From positions 124,001 to 188,000 of the forward strand of contig JBBQZU010000004.1 of the NCBI GenBank assembly GCA_038207425.1: a DNA stretch of 64,000 bases, read 5' to 3'. Below are positions 17,111-25,783 of the stretch, piece after piece. This stretch comes from JBBQZU01 sp038207425. Lineage in GTDB: Bacteria > Bacteroidota > Bacteroidia > Flavobacteriales_D > Cryomorphaceae. The notes below the pieces were generated by a model. That model did not search any database. It worked only from the letters and a program-made list of their open reading frames with translations, and had not been told where the DNA came from. Numbering within the stretch: the first letter of the stretch is position 1; each line of letters opens with the position of its first letter. Position numbers and translations under genes: made by a program.

Positions 17111-17581
17111 TTATTTGGCTTCCGTCTCTCCACCGTACATATAGCGCTTGTCGTACTTGCTGTCCTTTTCCACCTTCCAGGTGAGGGTGCGCTTTTTCAC
17201 ACCCCATTCGCGGGCTGCGGCAATATCGAGCCCCATATAGATGTCGATTCTGTTTTTGTGGCGACCGTTCATTTTATCGAGCACCATAAATTCTCCTTCA
17301 AAACCTTCAATCTCAACGCTGGTATTTCGCAGCAGTCCTATATGCAACAAATCACGCGATACGGCTATGGCCTGCATGCCGGGCCTGAGGGTATCGCCCC
17401 ACGCAGCCACGTCGGGATTCACTTTTTTGGTTTGCCAGGGCACCGTATTGTAAGCGGTTACAGTTACCTTTTTGGTTTTTTCTACCAGGCCTTCATCTTC
17501 CCTATTCAGCAGGTAGTAGGCTACAAGCGCGCCCATCAGCACTATCATTACGGCACCGGCTATTATCAGGCTTCGCTTCAT
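17111..17581 (-). CDS. 3D-domain (double-psi barrel) envelope protein
   Basis: A 156-residue protein with an N-terminal membrane anchor or signal (MKRSLIIAGAVMIVLMGALVAYYLL). Its 3D-domain reads TAYNTVPWQTK ... WGDTLRPGMQAIAVSRDLL ... EGEFMVLDKMNGRHKNRIDIYMG. The conserved acidic residues sit in VLDKM and NRIDIYMG. Such domains resemble the barrel of lytic transglycosylases (MltA, RlpA), which points to the cell wall, but no enzyme activity is proven here. A 30-residue upstream extension of the frame (to 17671) lacks family features, so the start at 17581 is preferred. Confidence 0.85.
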   Translation of the reverse strand: MKRSLIIAGAVMIVLMGALVAYYLLNREDEGLVEKTKKVTVTAYNTVPWQTKKVNPDVAAWGDTLRPGMQAIAVSRDLLHIGLLRNTSVEIEGFEGEFMVLDKMNGRHKNRIDIYMGLDIAAAREWGVKKRTLTWKVEKDSKYDKRYMYGGETEAK

Positions 17582-17761
17582 TTCACTAAGGTAAGCCTTA
17601 CGGCAAATTAAAAAAGTGGTGTACGCAGAAAGGTAGGGGAGGTGACAGGCTTCACCGCCAAATAACCACAACCCTTTTCGCGTGCCTCATAATTATTTCA
17701 CGAAAGTGTAAACCCTGCGCTGAATTATTGCGTAGGAATGGGCAACCCCCAAGAAATTAAA

Positions 17762-18451
17762 ATGAAAAATTTTTGCACTTTTTCGCTTTTCCTGATTTTC
17801 GTTGCAGCCACATATCAAGGCTTTTCACAGCAGGTACTCACAGCAGCAAACAGCACGGTAACCTATAGCGACAACACATCGCATCGTGCTGAAGCGCGCA
17901 GCCAATATGCAAAAGGTATTCTCGACCTTACTTTATTTTCAGAATCGGTGGCGCTCAAATGGGCCGCTGCATCAGAAGGCAAAATGACGCATTACCGCTT
18001 GCTTCGCACCGTGGAGCCCGATCTGGGTTGGGAGGAAGTAGCCGAAGTAGATGCCCCTGAAATGGATGGCAACTTTGCCGCAAAGGACGATAATCCATTG
18101 CCCGGAAGGGTATACTATAAGCTTCAGGCGAAAAACCGTCAGGGCGAGTGGTCCACCATTGATGTGCAATTGATAAACCGCAACCTGGGCGCCGAGGTGG
18201 AAGATATCGACTTCTTCGCCAACAACCGCGGTGAGCTGATCATAAGCCGCAACCAGATGCCTGCCGACCTTTCGCTTATTGAAGTGTACGATCTGCAAGG
18301 CGAGCGCGTAGATGCCGAGATTACTCCTTTCGGAAATTTCCTGAAAATTGATGTTTCTTCACTCAGCTTCGGCGTGTACCGCCTACAAGTGCCGGTGGAA
18401 GAAATTCAGATGCTGGTATCAAAGTACTTCCTGGCCTGCGGCCTGAACTGA
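17762..18451 (+). CDS. secreted protein with T9SS-like C-terminal domain
   Basis: A 229-residue exported protein with the signal peptide MKNFCTFSLFLIFVAATYQGFSQ. Residues about 45-130 resemble a fibronectin-III-like fold (LALKWAAASEGKMTHYRLLRT pattern). The end is a T9SS type A sorting-like domain (NRGELIISRNQMPADLSLIEVYDLQGE ... DVSSLSFGVYRLQVP ... SKYF). The last residues run into the convergent symporter gene: the two 3' ends overlap by 33 bp, and the tail (LACGLN) is an odd end for such a domain, so the final codons may have been altered. ATG at 17762 is preferred to the alternative start at 17738 because it gives a standard signal peptide. Confidence 0.78.
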   Translation: MKNFCTFSLFLIFVAATYQGFSQQVLTAANSTVTYSDNTSHRAEARSQYAKGILDLTLFSESVALKWAAASEGKMTHYRLLRTVEPDLGWEEVAEVDAPEMDGNFAAKDDNPLPGRVYYKLQAKNRQGEWSTIDVQLINRNLGAEVEDIDFFANNRGELIISRNQMPADLSLIEVYDLQGERVDAEITPFGNFLKIDVSSLSFGVYRLQVPVEEIQMLVSKYFLACGLN

Positions 18452-19924
18452 GTTGATCTTTCCGGGGGGTGCGGTAAGCCACAGCCCTGCAATGGTGATG
18501 GAGGCGTTGATAAGCAATAGCTCGAATCCCACCTTATAGCCGCCCAGTAATACGGGTGCGAAATATGAAAAAGCCCACGCCAGCAATGGAGATGCAATAG
18601 CAATAAAGGGAACAAGCCGGTCGCGTACCGGCTTTTTCGAGAACAGTCCGAAGGCATACAGTCCCAGCAGCGGCCCGTAAGTATAGCCGGCTGCGGTGAA
18701 TACCTGCGAAATAACCGAGTCGTTGTTTACCGCTTTGAAAATTAAGATCACCACAACCAAGGTAAGCGACATGCCTATATGCACCATTCTGCGCTTACGG
18801 CGGGCGGTGGCTTCGTCGTACTTGTGTATGCCCATAATGTCAACAGAGTAGGACGTGGTAAGCGCCGTAAGGGCTGAGTCGGCGCTGGAGTAGGCGGCGG
18901 CAATAAGTCCGAGCACAAAGAGTATACCCACCACGGGCCCCAGGTATCCGTCTACTGCGAGCATGGGATAGAGTTGGTCGCCTTTCTCCGGAAGGGCCAG
19001 TCCTTTGGTTTGAGCGAACGTGTAGAGCAAAGCCCCCAGCGAAAGAAACACCAGGTTTACAAATACCAGCACTGCTGTGAATGAAAGCATATTCTTCTGC
19101 GCATCGCGAATATTGCGGCAACTCAGGTTTTTCTGCATCATGTCCTGGTCGAGCCCCGTCATGGTGATGGTGATAAACATCCCTGCGAGAAATTGCTTGA
19201 AGAAAAATTTGGCGTCGTTTACATCGTCAAAAAAGAATATCTGACTGTATGGCCCGTCCTTCACTGCAGCCACCAGGCCTTTGGCGTCAAGCCCCAGTTG
19301 GGTTGAAATGGCGTAGATAGAAATACCCACTGCCAGCAGCATAAATGCCGTTTGGAGTGTATCGGTCCAGATAATGGTTTTTATACCTCCGCGGAAGGTG
19401 TAGAGCCATATAAGCAGTACGGTAATAAATACGGTAACGGCAAAAGGCACTTCATAACTCAGCTTGTCAAAAACGGCAATCTGCAATACCACCGCAACGA
19501 GGTATAGCCTGAAAGCCGAGCCGATCATCCGCGAAAGCAGGAAGAACCAGGCACCCGTTTTATAGCTATACGTACCGAAGCGCTGCTCGAGGTAGCTATA
19601 GATGGAAGTGAGGTTGAGCTTGTAGTACAGGGGCAGCAGCACAAATGCCACCACAAGGTATCCCGGCACATAGCCAAGCACCATCTGCATATAGGAGAAT
19701 TGAGAAGTGCCCACCCATCCCGGCACGGAGATAAAAGTAACCCCGCTGAGCGATGCGCCCACCATGCCAAAGGCCACCACGGGCCAGGGCGATTTTTTAT
19801 TGCCGAGAAAAAACGAGGCGTTATCGGCTTTGCGGCCGGTAAGGCGGGCTATGGCGATAAGCATACCGAAATAGCCCAAAACGAATAATATGACGATGTA
19901 GGGATTCACGGCCCAAATGAGCAA
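18419..19924 (-). CDS. sodium:solute symporter family transporter
   Basis: A 501-residue integral membrane protein with about 13 hydrophobic segments, belonging to the solute:sodium symporter (SSS) family. It has GRKADNASFFLGNKKSPWPV near the start, the VGASLSGVTFISVPG region, and IIWTDTLQTAFML and AAAYSSADSALTALTTSYSVD, which carry conserved helix-1 and helix-8-type family residues. The substrate cannot be told; sialic acid, sugars, proline and pantothenate are all known in the family. It is the last gene of a minus-strand run starting with a glycosyltransferase at 24511. The gap to the subtilase upstream is about 60 bp, so it may belong to the same transcript. Confidence 0.92.
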   Translation of the reverse strand: MLIWAVNPYIVILFVLGYFGMLIAIARLTGRKADNASFFLGNKKSPWPVVAFGMVGASLSGVTFISVPGWVGTSQFSYMQMVLGYVPGYLVVAFVLLPLYYKLNLTSIYSYLEQRFGTYSYKTGAWFFLLSRMIGSAFRLYLVAVVLQIAVFDKLSYEVPFAVTVFITVLLIWLYTFRGGIKTIIWTDTLQTAFMLLAVGISIYAISTQLGLDAKGLVAAVKDGPYSQIFFFDDVNDAKFFFKQFLAGMFITITMTGLDQDMMQKNLSCRNIRDAQKNMLSFTAVLVFVNLVFLSLGALLYTFAQTKGLALPEKGDQLYPMLAVDGYLGPVVGILFVLGLIAAAYSSADSALTALTTSYSVDIMGIHKYDEATARRKRRMVHIGMSLTLVVVILIFKAVNNDSVISQVFTAAGYTYGPLLGLYAFGLFSKKPVRDRLVPFIAIASPLLAWAFSYFAPVLLGGYKVGFELLLINASITIAGLWLTAPPGKINSVQAAGQEVL

Positions 19925-19984
19925 AAAAACCGCTGATGCGTCACATGCTGCAACAAGGTTTACTTACGTGGTGGTGTGGATAAG

Positions 19985-21631
19985 TCAGCGCACCGCCAGT
20001 TTGGCCACAGCCGCCGCACCCGATTCGCTTTGCAGGTGAATGAGATAGATACCCTTGCTGAGCCTTTGCACGGATTGCTGAAGGGCGCTACTGCGAAAAG
20101 GATTTTGAAAAGATGCATTGAAGGCTGCTACAACCCTTCCGGAAATATCGCTGATGCGCAGGCTGCCATTTCCTTCAAAACCTTTGGGCAGCTTTATGCC
20201 AAGCTGCTCACCGGCGCGGTACGGATTCGGGAATACAAAGGCAGCAGCAGCGAGCGAAGGCGCATCCTTGGTGCGCAGCAACTGCTCGAGCAGGTAGCGC
20301 GCCACTTCAAAGTTGGGGATGCCGAAGCCCATGCTGTCGTTGGGATTGAAGTACAGGTGGCTGCTCTCTTCTATGGCGCGGTGTATTTGCCAGGCCGTAG
20401 CTTGCGTATGGGCTTGCCATAGGCATGCTGCCATTCCTGAAATTACGGGGGCTGAGAAGGAAGTTCCATTACCCATCGTAATGGTATCGGCAGTATTGGT
20501 GATAACGGTAGCCCCGCCGCGGGCCATTACATTGGGCTTCACTCGCCCATCGGAAGAGGGGCCTCGCGAGGAGAAAAAGGCCGCCTCGCCATCGGGCCAT
20601 ACAGCGCCTATGGCCAGCACGCTGTCGCCATCGGCCGGCGCAGAAATGTACTTCCATGCGGTATGCCCCTGATTGCCGGCGCTCGTTACAATAAGCATAC
20701 CCCTTGATGCCGCAATATCGCTGCCGCGGGATATCAGGGTGGTATTGCCGTCCATATCAGCGTAGGTATAGTTTTCAGTTTCTACATCAAATTCGCTGTA
20801 GCCAAGTGAAGTATTAATAATGTCAACGCCCATGCTGTCGGCATATTCGGCGCCAATTATCCAAAAGGCTTCTTCGATGCGGCGCTCTATGGATACGTCT
20901 TCGGTTACCACCAGCACATAGGAAGCACCCGGCGCGGTGCCTATCATTAGCCCCGCTTCATCAGCGGCCATTGTACTCAGCACAAAGGTGCCGTGGTTGC
21001 TCAGTCCAAATACTTCGCTGCCGCCCCATACTATGTTGCGGGTGGCGAGCAGGCGGTCGCTGTTTATTAGATTTTGCAGCACCGAGGCGCTATCCGTCTT
21101 ATTAAAACCCCCGTCGAGGACGGCAATCCACTTGCCGGCGCCAGTGTATCCATCTTCATGCAGTCCAAGGCCGTTGAGCTGCTGAATCTGAGCCAAGGCC
21201 TGTCCGTAATCTTCATTCGATTTAGGGAAAGCCACAGGCATTTTCTGCGTTTCTATTTCTTCATTTCCCGGCAGGGTGGTGCTCACTTCGAGTCTGTCCA
21301 CACCTTCGAGCAATTCTATAGCTTCAAGCACGGCCGCATCAGTAGTTTCTATCAGGATGGCATTCATCCATTTCAGTTCACCGAGCATTGTAACTTCGCC
21401 GAGGTTCATCACCTGCGCAATCAGCGAAGGGTCAACCGGCAAATCGCGCACATCTACGGCTATATATTGGGCACCGCGCCGGTCTATGGCCCGCTGCGAT
21501 AGAAACGCCGAAGGATTGTTTACACTGTAGGGCGTATTGGTTTTATTGGTGAAGTACACCAAGTACCTGTTCTCGGCTACCTGCGCCATACATGCCGAAG
21601 CCATTAAAATGGCTGCTAAGAGCATTTTCAT
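19985..21631 (-). CDS. subtilisin-like (S8) protease with T9SS tail
   Basis: A 548-residue secreted serine protease. The signal peptide is MKMLLAAILMASACMAQ. The S8 triad is Asp173 (AVLDGGFN), His213 (NHGTFVLS) and Ser391 (NGTSFSAPV), with the oxyanion Asn in TSAGNQG. A T9SS sorting domain (VFPNPYRAGEQLGIKLP ... GIYLIHLQSESG ... KLAVR) ends the protein. The His block lacks the second His of the common HGTH motif. The start at 21631 follows the upstream lipoprotein stop by one base. Starting 15 bp earlier (21646) would overlap it and weaken the signal peptide. Confidence 0.92.
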   Translation of the reverse strand: MKMLLAAILMASACMAQVAENRYLVYFTNKTNTPYSVNNPSAFLSQRAIDRRGAQYIAVDVRDLPVDPSLIAQVMNLGEVTMLGELKWMNAILIETTDAAVLEAIELLEGVDRLEVSTTLPGNEEIETQKMPVAFPKSNEDYGQALAQIQQLNGLGLHEDGYTGAGKWIAVLDGGFNKTDSASVLQNLINSDRLLATRNIVWGGSEVFGLSNHGTFVLSTMAADEAGLMIGTAPGASYVLVVTEDVSIERRIEEAFWIIGAEYADSMGVDIINTSLGYSEFDVETENYTYADMDGNTTLISRGSDIAASRGMLIVTSAGNQGHTAWKYISAPADGDSVLAIGAVWPDGEAAFFSSRGPSSDGRVKPNVMARGGATVITNTADTITMGNGTSFSAPVISGMAACLWQAHTQATAWQIHRAIEESSHLYFNPNDSMGFGIPNFEVARYLLEQLLRTKDAPSLAAAAFVFPNPYRAGEQLGIKLPKGFEGNGSLRISDISGRVVAAFNASFQNPFRSSALQQSVQRLSKGIYLIHLQSESGAAAVAKLAVR

Positions 21632-21632
21632 T

Positions 21633-22334
21633 TTATTCCACTCCATAAGCTATGATCTCCCATTTAAATTCAATTCCCAATCTGATGTTTTCCGCTACGG
21701 GGTTGTCTATAAATTCAAAACGTGTGTCCAAATCTCTGTGGTAGCGGTATATCAGGCCCACACCCGGGGCGTATATTTCATAGGCCAGTTCGTCTTCCAC
21801 AAAATTGCTGTTCACCCGCTGCACCACGGTAGCGGTTTTGCTGAAGGTGAGGCTACCGAAGGTTCTGCCCACGTTCAGGCTGTCTATAACGTATTGCCAT
21901 GTGTCGAGTACATTCAGTGCGTTGCCATCCCAGGTAATGCCTGCCCTTAGGGGAAATGCCAGTTTTATATAGCGGGTATTTTCTTCTACTTTCTGGGCAT
22001 TGGCTGCAGTGCGTTTCTGAAACCATACATCGGCAAGTACCCAGGTTTCTGCTTCGGTATTGCGCTTGTAGCGCTCCAGCCGCAGACTCTGCTCACCGGC
22101 AGCATCCATAAATTCTGATTCTATCAATTCTTTTATGTAGTAGGCAGTAGTGTCGTGAATACCCGTAATATTCACATTGGGCTGATCGTGGTATATAGAG
22201 TCGGCGCGGTATTCCACGAAAGTGCCTATAGCTATCGGAAAATAGTCGTAACCCACATCGGGTATCGTTACGGGATCCTCGTCGGTACAACCAACTAAAA
22301 AAGGAATAAGAGCAAGAGCAATGAAGTTCTTCAT
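21633..22334 (-). CDS. lipoprotein of unknown function
   Basis: A 233-residue protein with a lipoprotein signal (MKNFIALALIPFLVGC, Cys16 expected to be acylated) followed by TDEDPV. The mature part starts with YFPIAIGTFVEYRADSIYHD and is predicted to be mostly beta strand with many aromatic residues. Similar single-domain lipoproteins are common in Bacteroidota, but no family was recognised. It sits between the MORN-like gene (23-bp gap) and the subtilase (1-bp gap), so all three are probably made together. Confidence 0.85.
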   Translation of the reverse strand: MKNFIALALIPFLVGCTDEDPVTIPDVGYDYFPIAIGTFVEYRADSIYHDQPNVNITGIHDTTAYYIKELIESEFMDAAGEQSLRLERYKRNTEAETWVLADVWFQKRTAANAQKVEENTRYIKLAFPLRAGITWDGNALNVLDTWQYVIDSLNVGRTFGSLTFSKTATVVQRVNSNFVEDELAYEIYAPGVGLIYRYHRDLDTRFEFIDNPVAENIRLGIEFKWEIIAYGVE

Positions 22335-22357
22335 AAGACTTGTGTCAAATATACAGT

Positions 22358-23356
22358 CTACTTCACAAGTACCCCCCTATTATAAATTTCTCTTTTCGAC
22401 ACTTTTCCATCGGCGTTGTAGTAAATGATCTCACCGTGCAATTCGCCGCCCAAGTATTTTCCTTCGCGCATACACTGCGTACCGCTGAGTCGCTGCACTT
22501 TCGCCGGCTCGCCAAACTCGTCGCGCGTTTCGGCAAGTTTCCACTCGCCCTGCATATAGTATTCCTTGAACTGGCCTGATTTCTTACCGTCCTTCCAGGT
22601 ATAGCTGCTGCGAAGAATATCGTTGGGGTAGTATTCATCAAACACACCGTTCTTGGGGTGTTCTTCGGCTATATTGCCATTGCGGTATACGTATATGATC
22701 TCTATTGAACCATCGGCATTGTACTCATACCACGAGCTCTCCTTCTTGCCATCTATATAAGTACCATCGAGCCGCTTTTTACCGTCAGCGAAATATTCAG
22801 TGTACTTGCCTTCATAAAAGAGTCCGTCCACCACATGGCATTTCAGTCTGAGTTTGCCATCATCGTAATACTGTTCCCAGTCGCCATGCCTGAAATCATC
22901 TTTGTAGTACACTTTTTCTATTACGGTACCGGTTGAATTGTAAAGCCTAGCCAATCCATTTTTTTTACCGTCTCTGTAGGTTTCATCGCTGCGCAGTTTC
23001 CCGCTTTCATCATACATCTGCCATACGCTATCGCGCTCCTGCCTGATGTACACGCCGCGCGCCATCAGCACCCCGGTGGGGTAGTAGAGCTTTGCGCGGT
23101 CGCGTTCTTTGCCGGTATGCGTTACCTCGGCCTGCAGGCTGCCATCTTCATAGTAGCGCTGGGTTTTGCCCACCGGCACACCGTCTTTGAAGTTTGCGCG
23201 GTAGGCTACTTTGCCGGTTTCCGGATGAAACTTCTCCCAAACACCCTGCTTGCGGTGTTTAGCATCGGTTCGGTTTATGGCGGGCTGGGCAGTAAGGCTT
23301 TCGCCAAAAAGAGCCATCGTAACCATTAATAACAGCGCCTTCAGCTTTACGTGCAT
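22358..23356 (-). CDS. exported MORN-variant repeat protein (YwqK-like)
   Basis: A 332-residue protein with a Sec signal peptide (MHVKLKALLLMVTMALFGESLTAQ) followed by about ten copies of a Y-x-x-G-x-x-x-x-x-x-x-Y-x-D-G-x-x type repeat (for example FKDGVPVGKTQRYYEDGSL and YRDGKKNGLARLYNSTGT). This is the MORN variant found in YwqK-family proteins, a beta-meander fold. The lack of a T9SS tail suggests a periplasmic location. The role is unknown. It lies 9 bp after the glycosyltransferase and 23 bp before the lipoprotein. Confidence 0.87.
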   Translation of the reverse strand: MHVKLKALLLMVTMALFGESLTAQPAINRTDAKHRKQGVWEKFHPETGKVAYRANFKDGVPVGKTQRYYEDGSLQAEVTHTGKERDRAKLYYPTGVLMARGVYIRQERDSVWQMYDESGKLRSDETYRDGKKNGLARLYNSTGTVIEKVYYKDDFRHGDWEQYYDDGKLRLKCHVVDGLFYEGKYTEYFADGKKRLDGTYIDGKKESSWYEYNADGSIEIIYVYRNGNIAEEHPKNGVFDEYYPNDILRSSYTWKDGKKSGQFKEYYMQGEWKLAETRDEFGEPAKVQRLSGTQCMREGKYLGGELHGEIIYYNADGKVSKREIYNRGVLVK

Positions 23357-23365
23357 GCTTGTTTA

Positions 23366-24511
23366 TCAGGTCTTAATTTGTTTTGCGAAGGTCAGTAAAC
23401 TTTCCGTGAAATGTTGCCAAGAGAAGGTATGCTTGCGTGCTCCAACAGCTTTGGCAAAATCTGCTTCGCGTTGCTCGGTGAAGAAACGCTCGATGGCATG
23501 CGCTATTGCCTTATGGTTCGGTTCGGCAACGAAGCCAGTTACACCATTTTCAACAATTTCCGGAAGGCCTCCCACATTCGTTACCAGCATGGGCCTCCCG
23601 AATTGGTAGGCTATCTGGGTTACGCCGCTTTGGGTGGCGTTGCGGTAGGTTTGGGCTATTATATTGGCCGTGCAGAAGTAGTTTTTCACTTCGTGGTCGG
23701 GTATGTAGCTATCGCGAATTTCTACCCTGTTAGCAATTCCGAGCCTTTCCATCATTTGCTGATAGGGTAGCTTATCATCATAAAATTCACCAGCTATAAG
23801 GAGCCTTGCGCCAGTATCGCGCACCTGCCTTTCGGCGAAAGCCTGCAGCAAGAGATCAAGCCCTTTATACTTTCGTACAAATCCGAAAAAGAGTACGTAA
23901 GGATCAGTGGGGTGAAGGTTGAGTTTTTCACGGGCTTCATTCATCGGGATGCTTTCGCCAAAAATATCATACACAGGGTGGGGGTGCACATGTATTGGTT
24001 TTCCGGGAGCGATGGCTTTCAATTGCGATGCCACATTTTGCGAAAGCGCTACGAAAGCATTACAATGCCTGAAAAACCATGCACTTAGTGAGCGGTCCAT
24101 GGGCCTTGCTTCGTGCGGTATGGCATTGTCAACAAGCCCGATTACAACGATACCCTTTTTAGAAAGAAACCGCGCCAGGGTGCCGAGCGCCGGCCCCATA
24201 AAAGGCAGCCAGAATCTTATTATCACATGGCTTGGTTTCATGGCAGCGATGCGCTTTGCCGATGCTGCCCACGAGAGAGGATTAATGCTGCTGAGCCATT
24301 CATGAATTTCGATATTGGCAGGGGCCGTGCCTTCAGTCTTCTGCGATTTTCCGGGAAATAGAATGGCGGGGTACTGCAGGTAAAAGCTAACTATGGAGCA
24401 GGGCACACCATTGGCGGAAAGGCTCGCACAGAGCGATTCATTAAACTGCGCTATACCACCCCGAAGCGGATAGGCAGGGCCAACAATTACTATGCGGCTT
24501 GCATTATTCAC
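23366..24511 (-). CDS. family 4 glycosyltransferase
   Basis: A 381-residue cytosolic GT-B enzyme. The N-terminal domain starts RIVIVGPAYPLRGGIAQFNESL. The C-terminal donor domain has YVLFFGFVRKYKGLDLLLQAF and the E-x7-E-like sugar-nucleotide segment (QFGRPMLVTNVGGLPEIVENG). These are the GT4 hallmarks. It probably adds a sugar to a lipid-linked or envelope glycan. It heads a minus-strand run with a MORN protein, a lipoprotein, a subtilase and a symporter. Confidence 0.9.
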   Translation of the reverse strand: MNNASRIVIVGPAYPLRGGIAQFNESLCASLSANGVPCSIVSFYLQYPAILFPGKSQKTEGTAPANIEIHEWLSSINPLSWAASAKRIAAMKPSHVIIRFWLPFMGPALGTLARFLSKKGIVVIGLVDNAIPHEARPMDRSLSAWFFRHCNAFVALSQNVASQLKAIAPGKPIHVHPHPVYDIFGESIPMNEAREKLNLHPTDPYVLFFGFVRKYKGLDLLLQAFAERQVRDTGARLLIAGEFYDDKLPYQQMMERLGIANRVEIRDSYIPDHEVKNYFCTANIIAQTYRNATQSGVTQIAYQFGRPMLVTNVGGLPEIVENGVTGFVAEPNHKAIAHAIERFFTEQREADFAKAVGARKHTFSWQHFTESLLTFAKQIKT

Positions 24512-24898
24512 ACTGCGAATTTATGCTAAAGAACAAGCTATTAACGGGCATGGAAATGTACATTATTCACAATAGGATTTTCTTATTCATCCTGGTATTG
24601 TGCGGTGTTCGACAAACATCGTCTTGGTATTCCGCCCCTCCGGGGCATTGGTAGTGCAGGGTTTGGGGATTCCATCGGGCTGCGTCCATCCATAAGATAT
24701 GAGCCCATATCAAGTCTCCAAAATTTTTCACTAACCAATTTGAAACCTACCCGAATTTATCCCGTAATCGAAGCTCTGTTTGTTATGAACGGTTAAAATT
24801 TGAAAAATAAGTGTAGCATTTGTCGGTTTATTAAATAAAGCACTTACTTTTCCGTACTCATTTTTTGCCCTGCAAGGCGTAACGATTTAATTTAATAC
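24512..24898. repeat. gap with a likely degenerate dispersed repeat
   Basis: This 387-bp divergent gap has no gene. At 24634-24646 GCCCCTCCGGGGC is a perfect short palindrome, followed by TTCCATCGGGCTGCGTCC and AAGATATGAGCCC. That order resembles a dispersed repeat I recall from Bacteroidota genomes, where an open frame (24605-24796 here) is often mis-called. The resemblance is from memory. The rest probably holds the promoters of the glycosyltransferase and the M23 peptidase, but no full consensus was found. Confidence 0.4.
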
Positions 24899-25762
24899 AT
24901 GAGACCATTAATCATCCTGGCCGCGGCCACCTTTTTTCAAGTTGAAGCCATAGCTCAAGATTATTTCGCGGAAACGCCTGTTTCTAATGTATTTGATAAT
25001 ATGAAAGCCGTTGTGAAAAGCGGCACCGCAAACACCAGAGCCTGGACGCTCGAAGACTCTCTAACCTATATACCCGCGTACGATAAGTACCGAAACTGGG
25101 TGACTGAAAGGGTACACCCCGCCATGAAAAAGTCAAAGATTGAAGGCACCGTTATGGTTCCTCTGAGAACTGATTCATGCAGTTTCGCAGCTCCTTTTGT
25201 AGGTCAAAAAACTTCTGATTTCGGTTACCGCCGTTACAGATACCACTATGGTGTAGATGTAAAACTACTCACCGGCGATCCTGTAGTGAGCGCCTTCGAA
25301 GGGGTAGTTAGGGTAGCGCATCTCGACGGCGATTATGGCAAAGTGGTAGTGGTTCGTCATAACAATGGCCTTGAAACCTTGTATGCCCATCTTTCAAAAT
25401 TCAATGTAAAATCTGGCGACTGGGTTGAAGCCGGCAACGTGGTAGGCCTCGGCGGCAATACAGGTAGAAGCACCGGCAGCCACCTGCATTTTGAAGTGCG
25501 CTATATGGGCGACCCCATCAACCCAAATACCATTATTGATTGGGCCACCGGAACTTTAAAGATGGATACCCTGGCCCTTGATCAATCGCACTTCCAGTAC
25601 CTCGCTGAAGTGAGTGCGGTGAAATACCACAGCGTTCGCAGAGGCGAAACACTATCAGCCATCGCAAAAAAGTATGGCACCAGCATTACCGCCTTGTGCC
25701 GGTTGAATAGAATAAGAACTACCACCACATTAAGAATAGGTCAGAAGCTAAGATACACCTAA
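24899..25762 (+). CDS. M23 peptidase with C-terminal LysM domain
   Basis: A 287-residue exported cell-wall hydrolase. The signal peptide is MRPLIILAAATFFQVEAIAQ. The LytM/M23 domain carries the zinc ligands in HYGVD (H-x3-D) and HLHFE (H-x-H), with GNTGRSTGSHLHFEVR. A LysM domain (YHSVRRGETLSAIAKKYGT ... LRIGQKLRY) ends the protein and should bind peptidoglycan. It cleaves or regulates cleavage of peptide cross-links. It lies 21 bp before the PBP1A gene on the same strand, so the two form a wall-building and wall-cutting pair. Confidence 0.95.
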   Translation: MRPLIILAAATFFQVEAIAQDYFAETPVSNVFDNMKAVVKSGTANTRAWTLEDSLTYIPAYDKYRNWVTERVHPAMKKSKIEGTVMVPLRTDSCSFAAPFVGQKTSDFGYRRYRYHYGVDVKLLTGDPVVSAFEGVVRVAHLDGDYGKVVVVRHNNGLETLYAHLSKFNVKSGDWVEAGNVVGLGGNTGRSTGSHLHFEVRYMGDPINPNTIIDWATGTLKMDTLALDQSHFQYLAEVSAVKYHSVRRGETLSAIAKKYGTSITALCRLNRIRTTTTLRIGQKLRYT

Positions 25763-25783
25763 CTTTGCACCCCAATCGGGGCA

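Noticed and set aside
24605..24796. 63-codon open frame on the plus strand
   Set aside because: It covers a palindrome and a likely dispersed repeat, and has no family resemblance.
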